Below, in pieces: positions 1-7,847 of a stretch of DNA of 40,375 bases; the stretch's first letter is position 1; each line of letters opens with the position of its first letter. The notes under the pieces are model-generated. The model ran no database searches and was not told where the DNA came from. It saw only the letters and a program-made list of their open reading frames with translations. The stretch lies in assembly GCA_030377895.1 (NCBI GenBank), contig JAUCGB010000027.1:1-40375 (forward strand), given 5' to 3'. The translations under genes were made by a program, and so were the position numbers. The stretch is from Anaerolineales bacterium HSG24 (lineage in GTDB: Bacteria; Chloroflexota; Anaerolineae; 4572-78; J111).

Positions 1-127
1 TACGAATTTAACGGCTTTATGATCGTCTTCATCAGACTAAAGCGCATTTTGTTTTAAATAAGGCATTAAAATATGTTTTTATAATGATTAAACAAATTTA
101 TAACATATACTACTAGCGAAAGGGGAG
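1..127. other. AT-rich non-coding sequence at the broken edge of xylA
   Basis: These bases are AT-rich with stops in the xylA frame (TAA at 101-103). They do not encode the residues expected before the xylA remnant; in particular there is no G-rich stretch for the conserved W-G-G-R-E-G segment of xylose isomerases. A TATAAT hexamer lies at 80-85 without a convincing -35 box. AGGGGAG directly abuts the ATG at 128. The breakpoint in the xylA homology lies at or just before 128. What brought this sequence here cannot be seen because the window starts at base 1. Confidence 0.6.
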
Positions 128-808
128 ATGAACTACCTGTGTGAATATAATATGGATCAAGGATACAAGTACAAATTTGCCCTAGAACCAAAACCAAATG
201 AACCTCGCGGCGATATTTATCTGCCGACCGTTGGCTCGGCTTTAGCCTTCATCGCCACCCTCGACCATCCTGACATGGTCGGAGTCAATCCCGAAGTGGC
301 GCATGAGCAGATGTCCGGTTTGAACTTTATGCATGCCATCGCCCAAGCATGGGATGCGGGCAAATTGTTCCACATCGACCTGAACGATCAGAAAATTGGC
401 CGGTATGACCAAGATTTCCGCTTTGGTGCAGAATCAATCAAACAAGCCTTCTACATTGTCAAATTCTTGGAAGATGTGGGTTATGATGGCAGTCGCCACT
501 TTGATGCTCACGCCTATCGCTCCTCCGATTGGCAAGATGTGAAAGCCTTCGCCAAAGGATGTATCCGTAGCTACTTAATCTTGAAAGAAAAAACTGAGAA
601 ATTTAGGGCGGATGAGGAAATCCAAGCCCTGTTGGCTGAAATCACCACCGATGACGGATCTATGAGTCAATATGTAGGTCAATACTCGTCTGAAAAAGCC
701 GCTAATCTGAAAAGTTATGGCTTTGACCAAGATGAATTAGCCAAACATGGTCAACCCTACGAACAGCTAGATCAACTCGTCTTTGAACTGTTAATGGGAG
801 TCCGCTAG
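128..808 (+). pseudogene. xylA: Xylose isomerase, C-terminal fragment (5'-truncated)
   Basis: The 226 residues match the C-terminal part of class I (actinobacterial-type) xylose isomerase, which converts D-xylose to D-xylulose. Recognisable segments are [13 protein letters not shown] (E20 and K22 here), [31 protein letters not shown] and HFDAHAYR, which carry the metal ligands, followed by the C-terminal extension and the [11 protein letters not shown] tail. Full-length family members have about 390 residues, so roughly 165 N-terminal residues are missing. The missing part includes the catalytic His/Asp pair and the first strands of the barrel. The ATG at 128 is an internal Met equivalent, so this is most likely a non-functional remnant. 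It lies 54 bases before xylB, as expected of a former xylAB operon. Confidence 0.82.
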
Positions 809-814
809 TCAATT

Positions 815-845
815 GTTATGGGTTGTTCTCGCAACAACCCGTAAC
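815..845 (+). other. Hairpin between the xylA remnant and xylB
   Basis: A 13-bp stem (one G-T pair) with core GGGTTGTT / AACAACCC closes a five-base loop at 828-832. No T-run follows, so it is not a classical terminator. It may protect or attenuate the xylAB message. The xylB start lacks an obvious Shine-Dalgarno sequence and sits 17 bases downstream. Confidence 0.6.
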
Positions 846-862
846 CAAATGACCACAAACCA

Positions 863-2362
863 ATGTATAAATTTTTAGGAATAGATTCATCAACCACCGG
901 GGTTAAAGCCCTATTATGTGACGAACAAGGCACGGTCATTGGCACGGCTAGTAGCGAATTGCCTCTCTCAACCCCGAAACCATTGTGGAGCGAGCAAGAC
1001 CCGACCGACTGGTGGAACGGTACGGTCAACAGTATTCGGCAGGTGTTAGCTCAAACCGGCATTTCTGGCGAAGAGATAGCCGCCATCGGCTTGACCGGAC
1101 AGATGCATGGCATGACCATGCTCGATGCAAACGGTGAAGTATTACGCCCGGCCATGCTTTGGAACGATCAACGAACAGGGCCACAATGTGACGATATTCG
1201 GGCTAGATTGGGCAAAAAACGCCTTGTCAAGCTAACCGGAAATGATGCCCTAACCGGCTTCACCGCGCCCAAAATTTTGTGGGTACGGGAGCATGAGCCA
1301 GATATCTATGCCCAAGCCAAACAGATTCTATTGCCCAAAGATTATATCCGCTACATGCTAACGGGCGAGTATGCCACCGATAAAGCTGGTGCAGCGGGTA
1401 CATTACTCTTAAATGTGACCACCCGTGACTGGTCACAAGAGGTGCTGGATGCCCTAGAGATTCCCCGTGAGTGGATGCCCAAAACTTACGAAGGCTCTGC
1501 TGTGACGGGGCAGCTATCAGCTACTGCGGCGGAGGCAACTGGTCTAAAAATCGGCACGCCCGTGGTTGGCGGCGGGGGTGACCAAGCCGCCCAAGCTGTG
1601 GGAGTAGGCGCAGTTGAAGCGGGCATCATCGCCCTGACTCTTGGCACCTCCGGCGTGATTTTTGCCAGTGCCGACCAACCGTTTGTTGAACCAGAAGGTC
1701 GCATGCATGCCTTCTGTCATGCTGTGCCAAAACGATGGCACATGATGGGCGTGATGCTCTCGGCGGCGGGCAGTTTACGCTGGTATCGGGACACCTTTGC
1801 TCCCGATACTGATTTTGGCGACCTGCTGATTCCGGCCAATGATGTGCCAATTGGAAGCGAAGGATTACTTTTCCTACCTTACTTAACCGGCGAGCGCACC
1901 CCGCATCCCGACCCCTTTGCTCGAGGCGGATTTGTCGGTATCACGATTCGTCATACCCGGGCCCACTTTACCCGAGCCGTCATTGAAGGAGTCTCCTTTG
2001 GTCTGCGAGATGGTTTTGAACTGATGAAAGGGGCTGGATTGACCGACATCAAACAGGTTCGAGTCTCTGGTGGTGGAAGCAAAAGTCCACTGTGGCGACA
2101 GATTCTGGCCGATGTGTTACAGGTCGAACTGGTGACGGTCAACACCACCGAAGGCGCAGCCTACGGCGCGGCCCTGTTAGCCGGAGTCGGAGCCGGAACA
2201 TGGTCAACGGTGGACGAAGCCTGTCAAGCTGGAATCGAGCTAACCGGCTCGACCAAACCGACCACCGAAGGAATCGCGGCCTACGAGCTATTTTATGCCC
2301 AATATCGCGAACTGTATCCGGCCTTAAAAGACATTTCTCATGCCTTGGGTCAGGTGGTTTAG
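863..2362 (+). CDS. xylB: Xylulokinase
   Basis: This is a 499-residue FGGY-family carbohydrate kinase that phosphorylates D-xylulose to xylulose 5-phosphate in the cytoplasm. Visible motifs are the N-terminal phosphate-binding segment FLGIDSSTTGVKA (D8), the substrate-binding GLTGQMHGM (M81-H82), WNDQRT (about 100), GGGGDQAAQAVG with the likely catalytic base D240, the LGTSGVIFA phosphate loop, and the C-terminal VSGGGSKSPLWRQ adenosine motif. Length and motifs are those of an intact xylulokinase. It lies downstream of the broken xylA. An isomerase elsewhere, or xylulose from another source, would be needed for it to be useful. Confidence 0.95.
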   Translation: MYKFLGIDSSTTGVKALLCDEQGTVIGTASSELPLSTPKPLWSEQDPTDWWNGTVNSIRQVLAQTGISGEEIAAIGLTGQMHGMTMLDANGEVLRPAMLWNDQRTGPQCDDIRARLGKKRLVKLTGNDALTGFTAPKILWVREHEPDIYAQAKQILLPKDYIRYMLTGEYATDKAGAAGTLLLNVTTRDWSQEVLDALEIPREWMPKTYEGSAVTGQLSATAAEATGLKIGTPVVGGGGDQAAQAVGVGAVEAGIIALTLGTSGVIFASADQPFVEPEGRMHAFCHAVPKRWHMMGVMLSAAGSLRWYRDTFAPDTDFGDLLIPANDVPIGSEGLLFLPYLTGERTPHPDPFARGGFVGITIRHTRAHFTRAVIEGVSFGLRDGFELMKGAGLTDIKQVRVSGGGSKSPLWRQILADVLQVELVTVNTTEGAAYGAALLAGVGAGTWSTVDEACQAGIELTGSTKPTTEGIAAYELFYAQYRELYPALKDISHALGQVV

Positions 2363-2400
2363 AAGTGCAAAGCTTGCTTTGCTAAAGAATCGGGATTAAA
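2363..2400 (+). terminator. Weak palindrome after xylB
   Basis: Directly after the xylB stop lies the palindrome GCAAAGC-TT-GCTTTGC. Only a short, imperfect T content follows, so termination is a guess. Confidence 0.35.
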
Positions 2401-2423
2401 TAAGTTGCGCGTTTCGACATCGT

Positions 2424-2493
2424 CTTCGACAAGACTTCGGCGTGAGCTCAGTCGAACGCTCAGGCTACGTCGCGTAGCCTAAGCTTGTCGAAG
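2424..2493. repeat. Palindromic intergenic element (outer stem with internal hairpin)
   Basis: Outer arms CTTCGACAAG (2424-2433) and CTTGTCGAAG (2484-2493) are perfect reverse complements. They enclose a perfect 8-bp hairpin AGGCTACG / CGTAGCCT (2462-2480, loop TCG) and a second, imperfect pairing region around GGCGT...ACGCT (2438-2460). The element separates the convergent xylB and wecB-like genes. A half-copy resembling the left arm plus inner segment occurs at 38338-38357. Confidence 0.75.
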
Positions 2494-2519
2494 GCGGGCT
2501 ATTAGCATGCAACATGTGA

Positions 2520-3578
2520 TTATGCAAGTTTATCGGCAATTAACTCGCTTGCTGTGCCATTTCCATACAACGGCAGATGAGTTTGTGGCTTCATAAAATC
2601 TTGCACGTCTTTGATAATCTGTTGTTTATCTGCCCCAACCAATCTGTTCCAACCTGTCTCAACTGTCTCAACCCATTCTGTTTCAGGCCGAAGCGTGATA
2701 CATGGTATGGCAAAGAAGTAAGCCTCTTTCTGCATACCTCCAGAGTCGGTCATCATCATACGAGCATTCTGTTCTAGCATCAACATATCGAGATAACCGA
2801 CGGGTTCAATCAGTCGTAAATTTTTATCGGCAGGAATATCTATATCCAACGCTTCAATCACTTTACGGGTTCGAGGATGAACGGGAAAAACCACCGGTTC
2901 GCCAAGTTCTAAAAAAGCTGAGATGATATTGGCTAAATTCTCTGGTACATCGGTATTGTAGGGACGATGCACCGTCGCCAATAAGTATTCTTGCGGCATT
3001 AGCTCTAAATTTTGTAAAATTGTCGATTGTTGCTGGGCAATTTTAGAGAACTGCAATACCGCGTCATACATGGTATCTCCAACCAGATGAACGCCTTGAC
3101 TGACACCTTCATGAGCCAAATTATCAACCGCTGTTTGAGTTGGACAAAAGAGCAAATCAGCACAATGATCGGTTAAAACTCGGTTATGTTCTTCCGGCAT
3201 CTCTCGATTGAAAGAACGCAGTCCCGCTTCGACATGGGCGACAGGGATATGTAATTTAATTGCCGCCAATGCCCCGGCAATCGTTGAGTTTGTATCACCA
3301 TAGACCAGCACCCAATCGGGTTTTTCAGTTAGTAATATCTCCTCAATTTGGATCAACATCTGCCCCGTTTGTTGACCATGCAGGCCTGAACCCACGCCTA
3401 AATTAGCATTAGGCTTAGATATACCCATCTCCTCAAAAAAGATTTGGGACATACGATGGTCATAATGCTGCCCAGTATGGAGCAAAAACTCCTCATGGCC
3501 TGCATCACGTAAGGCTTTGCTGACCGGAGCCGATTTGATAAATTGAGGTCGTGCGCCAACGATTGTAAGAATTTTCAT
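2520..3578 (-). CDS. wecB: UDP-N-acetylglucosamine 2-epimerase family (WecB/WbpI type)
   Basis: This is a 352-residue non-hydrolysing UDP-GlcNAc 2-epimerase with a GT-B-like fold. Motifs seen are VGARPQFIK at 7-15, HTGQHYD (34-40), YGDTNST with D95, HVEAGLRS with E117, and MPEEHNR (127-133); the length is full. The plain family reaction is UDP-GlcNAc to UDP-ManNAc. The nearby aminotransferase, acetyltransferase and Gfo/Idh genes make it likelier that this one acts like WbpI on UDP-2,3-diacetamido-glucuronic acid, giving the manno epimer. It is the last gene of the polysaccharide cluster. A GGAGA lies upstream of the ATG at 3578. Confidence 0.88.
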   Translation of the reverse strand: MKILTIVGARPQFIKSAPVSKALRDAGHEEFLLHTGQHYDHRMSQIFFEEMGISKPNANLGVGSGLHGQQTGQMLIQIEEILLTEKPDWVLVYGDTNSTIAGALAAIKLHIPVAHVEAGLRSFNREMPEEHNRVLTDHCADLLFCPTQTAVDNLAHEGVSQGVHLVGDTMYDAVLQFSKIAQQQSTILQNLELMPQEYLLATVHRPYNTDVPENLANIISAFLELGEPVVFPVHPRTRKVIEALDIDIPADKNLRLIEPVGYLDMLMLEQNARMMMTDSGGMQKEAYFFAIPCITLRPETEWVETVETGWNRLVGADKQQIIKDVQDFMKPQTHLPLYGNGTASELIADKLA

Positions 3579-3598
3579 CTCAAATTAGTTCTCCGAAA

Positions 3599-4759
3599 TT
3601 AGAGCCACAACGTTACCCAAAACTCTTCCCCAACCTCTTTGAACTCTACCCGCTTATTACTCTGGGTTACCTCTCGGTAAACCATCGGTAAACCTCGACC
3701 AAGACGCTCAATATACCTTAAATTCTCCATGAATTTAACTAAAATCGGATTTACAGCGTAAGAAACCCCAACCTTTAGTTTTTCTATGGTAATCGTATTA
3801 GGCAAACGACCGGGGCTTCTAAATTCAAGCCGATTAGCAAACATAAATACTCGAATTTGCGATCCATGAATAGCATAGTTACGATGAACGCAGGCATTGG
3901 TCAACAGTTCTCGAAAAACTTTATCGCTAAAAATAGGCATTGTATGTTCTCGTTTTGTACCTTTTATTTGCGAGGGCATTAACCAATTATTTTTTATCAC
4001 CGCCAAAGTCGTATCAATTTGATAATCAAGTGTTCCTTCAATATTTTGTTTGTCAAGCAACGTATCGCCAATATCATTGTCCGTGAAATGAGCAAAGGAA
4101 ATACCAGATTGGGGTAAATAGCGAGAAGGGTTCACTCCAAAAATCAACATTCCTCCGACTGTAACGTTGCCATGTTCATCTAAAACATCACTGTTGACCA
4201 AAAGGGAAACTTTGTCTGCTTCATCTTCTTGAGCAAACTCAACACTGTATCGGCGAAAATAGTTGTCAATCTTCGATAAATTCAATGTTTGAATCGAACT
4301 TCCCTCAACAACTGTAGCATCAAAATGAAATGCTCCTGTTGCTTGAAACAGGCGTAATAGTTCTTGTTGAGTTGCTATTCTGTTGGTTGTACCTACTCGA
4401 ATGAGATATTTGGTTTGTAATGTTTGATAGGGCTTATCCTTCCCACGCGGCACATCAATAAAACCAATACGTTTTCCCTCGATGGAATAATTTTGAAATT
4501 CAACTTGAACAGAGGGGATAACATTATTTCTAGCGAGATTCATTACCCATTCTTCATAATTTTGCGATCCCAATAATCCAGAAATTGTACCATCATCTTC
4601 CACTCCTAATAAAATGAGACCGCCTTGACCATTGGAAAAAGCAACCATCTCCTTAGCCAAAGACTCCTTGCGAACATCGGCTGACTTAAATTCAACCGAA
4701 CTGTTTTCACCCTTCTGAATGATTTCTTTGACCTCTTCAAGCGTAAACAAGTTACCCAC
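3599..4759 (-). CDS. AlbA_2/Schlafen-type putative DNA-binding regulator
   Basis: A 386-residue protein. The N-terminal AlbA_2 (Schlafen AAA_4) domain spans about 10-130, with EFKSADVR, AFSNGQGGLILLGVEDDG and FIDVPRGKDKPY. The C-terminal domain (about 270-360) is of the RecG-like/HATPase type, with FRELLTNACVHRNY, NRLEFRSPGRLP and RYIERLGRGLPMVY. Family members are usually annotated as transcriptional regulators or 'ATP-dependent DNA helicase RecG-like'; their biochemistry is poorly known and some sit in phage-defence loci. Here it lies 20 bp upstream of the epimerase start and 28 bp below the aminotransferase stop, in the same direction. It therefore shares the operon although it has no sugar-related domain. 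Confidence 0.82.
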   Translation of the reverse strand: MGNLFTLEEVKEIIQKGENSSVEFKSADVRKESLAKEMVAFSNGQGGLILLGVEDDGTISGLLGSQNYEEWVMNLARNNVIPSVQVEFQNYSIEGKRIGFIDVPRGKDKPYQTLQTKYLIRVGTTNRIATQQELLRLFQATGAFHFDATVVEGSSIQTLNLSKIDNYFRRYSVEFAQEDEADKVSLLVNSDVLDEHGNVTVGGMLIFGVNPSRYLPQSGISFAHFTDNDIGDTLLDKQNIEGTLDYQIDTTLAVIKNNWLMPSQIKGTKREHTMPIFSDKVFRELLTNACVHRNYAIHGSQIRVFMFANRLEFRSPGRLPNTITIEKLKVGVSYAVNPILVKFMENLRYIERLGRGLPMVYREVTQSNKRVEFKEVGEEFWVTLWL

Positions 4760-4787
4760 TCCTTACGATGTACATTTATCTCTGATT

Positions 4788-5957
4788 CTAACTAAAAAAC
4801 GCCACAAATGCCTGTACAACCGTTTGTTGTTGTTCCTCAGTTAGCTCAGGATAAATCGGGATAGCAATGGTACTACCTGCGGCGGCTTCGCTTTCAGGAA
4901 ATTCACCTGCTTTATACCCCCAATCGGCAAAACATTCTTGTTGATGAAGTGATAAGGGATAATAGATTTCACAACCGATGTTCCGTTCCTTAAGAAAAGC
5001 CACTAACTCATCTCGATTATGGCTCACTCGAACCACATATTGGTTATAAATATGGCGATGGCCCTCGTAGGGATTCTGCTCACCACGCGGGATATATTGA
5101 CCTGTTTCAGAAGATTCATGGGGTAAGGTTAATACGTCGCCGACCAAACCCGTTTCGGTAAATAGTCGGTTGTAGGTGGCCGCGTTTTGTTGCCGTCCAG
5201 CCGTCCAACCATCAAGATGTTTAAGTTTTACCCGTACCACAGCCGCTTGCATGGCATCTAAGCGGAAGTTACCCCCGACAAATTTATGGTAATATTTCGG
5301 TTTAGAGCCATGCGCTCGGCAAACTCGAACCTGTTCTGCTAAGTCGGCATCTTTGACCGTGACAATTCCGCCATCGCCAAAAGCTCCTAAATTTTTAGAG
5401 GGAAAGAAAGAAAAACAACCGATATGTCCAATACTGCCCGCCCGACGGCCTTTGTATTCTGAGCCAATGGCTTGGGCGGCATCCTCAATGACATACAGAT
5501 TAAAACGCTCGGCAATCTCCATGATGGGATCCATGTCTGCACATTGACCGTATAGATGAACGGGTGAAATGGCTTTTGTTTTTGCTGTAATTTTATTCTC
5601 GATTTGGGCTGGATTAAGGTTATAGGTTTTGGGGTCGATATCAACAAAAACCGCTTTCGCACCCAACCGAGCCACACAGCCAGCCGTAGCAAAAAAGGTA
5701 TAGGGGGTCGTTATCACCTCGTCCCCATGGCTCACCCCGATTGCCATTAACGCGGCTAAAAGAGCATCTGTGCCAGAAGAAACGCCAATCGAATATCCAG
5801 TATTACAGTAGTCGGCTATTTCCTGCTCTAGCCCTAACACCTCTGGCCCCATAATGAAACGTTGCGTGGTATAGACTCGCTCTAAAGCGGCTTGAATATC
5901 ATTTTTTAAGACCTCATATTGCGGTTTGAGATCAAGTAATGGTACAGTAATTGTCAT
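4788..5957 (-). CDS. wbpE: DegT/DnrJ/EryC1/StrS sugar aminotransferase (WbpE-like)
   Basis: A 389-residue PLP-dependent nucleotide-sugar aminotransferase. The PLP lysine is K188 in FFPSKNLGAFGDGG, the PLP-binding Asp/Gln are D159 and Q162 in EDAAQAIG, and GVSSGTDAL (58-66) binds phosphate. With the neighbouring WbpB- and WbpD-like genes, the likely reaction is amination of UDP-2-acetamido-3-oxo-glucuronate at C3. FdtB/QdtB-type activity on a dTDP-sugar is the main alternative and cannot be excluded by eye. AAGGATA precedes the ATG. A strong hairpin occupies the gap upstream. Confidence 0.87.
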   Translation of the reverse strand: MTITVPLLDLKPQYEVLKNDIQAALERVYTTQRFIMGPEVLGLEQEIADYCNTGYSIGVSSGTDALLAALMAIGVSHGDEVITTPYTFFATAGCVARLGAKAVFVDIDPKTYNLNPAQIENKITAKTKAISPVHLYGQCADMDPIMEIAERFNLYVIEDAAQAIGSEYKGRRAGSIGHIGCFSFFPSKNLGAFGDGGIVTVKDADLAEQVRVCRAHGSKPKYYHKFVGGNFRLDAMQAAVVRVKLKHLDGWTAGRQQNAATYNRLFTETGLVGDVLTLPHESSETGQYIPRGEQNPYEGHRHIYNQYVVRVSHNRDELVAFLKERNIGCEIYYPLSLHQQECFADWGYKAGEFPESEAAAGSTIAIPIYPELTEEQQQTVVQAFVAFFS

Positions 5958-6005
5958 GATAATATCCTTATTTATGGTATAGTTCTCCAGAAAAGTTTTG
6001 ACCGT

Positions 6006-6040
6006 TAGTCATCCGATGACTTGCAGTCATCGGATGACTA
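6006..6040. repeat. Perfect palindrome made of two self-complementary halves
   Basis: Arms 6006-6021 and 6025-6040 form a perfect 16-bp stem around a TGC loop. Each arm is also nearly self-complementary (AGTCATC-C-GATGACT and AGTCATC-G-GATGACT), so the sequence can instead fold as two adjacent hairpins. It lies between the wbpD-like and wbpE-like genes. No T-run follows on either strand, so it is probably a REP-like element or an mRNA-processing hairpin and not a terminator. Confidence 0.8.
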
Positions 6041-6053
6041 TATGGGACAAAAT

Positions 6054-6668
6054 TTATCTGGACAGCTTTAACGGTGCTTCTTCGTCTAAATCTAAACAAC
6101 GAAGCAAACCGAGTTCAATTTCTTGATAACGATAATTTGATTCAGGGCAAATCATGATGCCCTCATTATTGGGATTAGATAAACGATGCCCATGCCGGCT
6201 CATCCACCCTGCTTGACGGGCTGGTACACCCATCATCAAAGCATAATCCGGCACATCTTTGGTGATAACGGCTCCCGCGGCAACAAACGCATATCGCCCC
6301 ACAGTTGAGCCACACACAATGGTACAGTTTGCCCCCAAAGTAGCCCCTCGCCGAATTTTGGTAGTTTCGTAAGCACTACGCCGATTAATTTGGCTCCGAG
6401 GGTTATTGACATTGGTGAAGACGCAGGATGGCCCACAAAAAACGTCATCCTCAATAATACAACCTTCATAAATCGAAACGTTATTTTGCACCTTAACGTT
6501 ATTCCCAATGATAACGTTGGAAGCGACCAATACATTCTGACCAAAGTTACAGTTTTGGCCGATAATGGCATTTTTCATAATGTGCGAGAAATGCCAGATA
6601 CGCGTTCCATCCCCGATTTGACATGGTTGGTCAATGTAGGCCGATTCATGTACAAAATAGTCACTCAT
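6054..6668 (-). CDS. wbpD: Nucleotide-sugar N-acetyltransferase, hexapeptide repeat (WbpD-like)
   Basis: A 204-residue left-handed beta-helix acetyltransferase. Hexapeptide repeats run from about residue 10 to 160 ([42 protein letters not shown]). The [14 protein letters not shown] insertion and the C-terminal [17 protein letters not shown] are typical of the WbpD/WlbB group, which acetylates the 3-amino group of UDP-2-acetamido-3-amino-glucuronate. GGAGGAGA precedes the ATG at 6668. The gene sits between the WbpB-like oxidoreductase and the WbpE-like aminotransferase, the expected partners in the pathway. Confidence 0.9.
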   Translation of the reverse strand: MSDYFVHESAYIDQPCQIGDGTRIWHFSHIMKNAIIGQNCNFGQNVLVASNVIIGNNVKVQNNVSIYEGCIIEDDVFCGPSCVFTNVNNPRSQINRRSAYETTKIRRGATLGANCTIVCGSTVGRYAFVAAGAVITKDVPDYALMMGVPARQAGWMSRHGHRLSNPNNEGIMICPESNYRYQEIELGLLRCLDLDEEAPLKLSR

Positions 6669-6688
6669 CTATATCTCCTCCATAATCG

Positions 6689-6765
6689 TCAACTGTAAGA
6701 AGTTCGTAGTAGGCACTTTAGTGCCTCAGAAGGCGATAAATCGCCTACTACAAACGTTAAGTTGA
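6689..6765. repeat. Twin-hairpin repeat, copy 1
   Basis: The outer arms include TCAACT / AGTTGA and GTTCGTAGTAGGC / GCCTACTACAAAC. They enclose two adjacent perfect hairpins, GGCACT-TT-AGTGCC (712-725 region of the 6.7-kb block) and GGCGAT-AA-ATCGCC. A second copy lies in inverted orientation at 36016-36083 with near-identical order and spacing, which marks it as a dispersed element. It ends four bases before the stop of the oxidoreductase gene, inside the gap that holds the acetyltransferase ribosome binding site. Confidence 0.88.
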
Positions 6766-6768
6766 CAC

Positions 6769-7761
6769 TTATGATATCTCCTCTAGCACAGATACAGCCT
6801 TGCCATTGGTGATTAATGAGCGTTGGGCGGCTTGCAGAAGCTGCAACACTTGCAAGGCACTCTTGCCGTCGGTTAGAGGCTGTTTTCGAGTAGCAATTGC
6901 ATCTAAAAATGCCTGACATTCGGCTCGAAGTGGCTCGGCGGTGGGGTATTCTATATTTTCACCCTCGCCTCGTACAGGAATTGGGGCTTGATTAATATCA
7001 AAATTTACGTGTTGGTGATGGAGTACCAGTTTTTTGTTTACATCGTCAAAGCTGATGATATTTTTCTCACCCACCACGACAAAACGTTGTTCCTTGAAAG
7101 GATGCAACCAAGAAACAAAGATGTGCGCTCGGACTCCGTTGGGAAATAAAAACTGAGTGATGGTCGTATCGGCAATGTTGGGTTGCACATACGCGCCGCC
7201 TGTTGCAATCACTTCATAAGGCATCATTCCCATAAGTCGTAAAATAATGGCAATATCATGCGGGGCAAACGACCACAGGATATTTTCCTCTCGTCGAATT
7301 TTACCCAAATTAAGACGATTGGAGTAGACATAGAAGATTTTGCCTAAGTCGCCTTGATGACACATCTCGGTCAGTTTTTGAACCGCCGGATGGTATTCGA
7401 GTAGATGACCGACCATCAATATTTTGTTTCTGGATTCGGCGATTTGCAGTAGTTCTTGGCCTTTTTTGTACTGGAGAGCTAACGGTTTTTCGCAAAACAC
7501 GTCTTTGTTCGCTTCTAAAGCCTGTTTTGTAACGCTGAAGTGTGTCTCAGCCGGAGTGGCGACTACTACCCCATCTATCTGATCATCAGCCAAAACATCC
7601 TCTAAATTTGTGGTTATTTTAGCGGCGGGAGCTAATTCGGCGGCTAACTTACGTCCGGTCTCGGTCTCATCAACAACTGCCCGCAATGCGCCTAGATTGT
7701 TCATATTTCTAACGAGGTTTTTTCCCCAATTGCCACAGCCTACTACTGCGATATTTGTCAT
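6769..7761 (-). CDS. wbpB: Gfo/Idh/MocA oxidoreductase (WbpB-like)
   Basis: A 330-residue NAD-dependent sugar dehydrogenase. The Rossmann motif VVGCGNWGKNLVRN opens the protein, followed by VVATPAETH and the diagnostic EKPLAL. The start is set at ATG 7761, because GGAG lies 8 bases upstream and the Rossmann motif begins there; an open frame extends 35 codons further but adds no domain. WbpB-type enzymes oxidise C3 of UDP-GlcNAcA before the WbpE amination. Together with the next genes this gives the set B-D-E-I. The UDP-GlcNAc 6-dehydrogenase (WbpA) that should start the path is not in the window. Confidence 0.87.
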   Translation of the reverse strand: MTNIAVVGCGNWGKNLVRNMNNLGALRAVVDETETGRKLAAELAPAAKITTNLEDVLADDQIDGVVVATPAETHFSVTKQALEANKDVFCEKPLALQYKKGQELLQIAESRNKILMVGHLLEYHPAVQKLTEMCHQGDLGKIFYVYSNRLNLGKIRREENILWSFAPHDIAIILRLMGMMPYEVIATGGAYVQPNIADTTITQFLFPNGVRAHIFVSWLHPFKEQRFVVVGEKNIISFDDVNKKLVLHHQHVNFDINQAPIPVRGEGENIEYPTAEPLRAECQAFLDAIATRKQPLTDGKSALQVLQLLQAAQRSLITNGKAVSVLEEIS

Positions 7762-7847
7762 AATATTTTCTCCGTACAGTTTCCATTTTGTTTTGATTCT
7801 TGCTAAAAGGCCGTTGAATTTTACCGGCTTTTGCCATAGAAGCAAAT

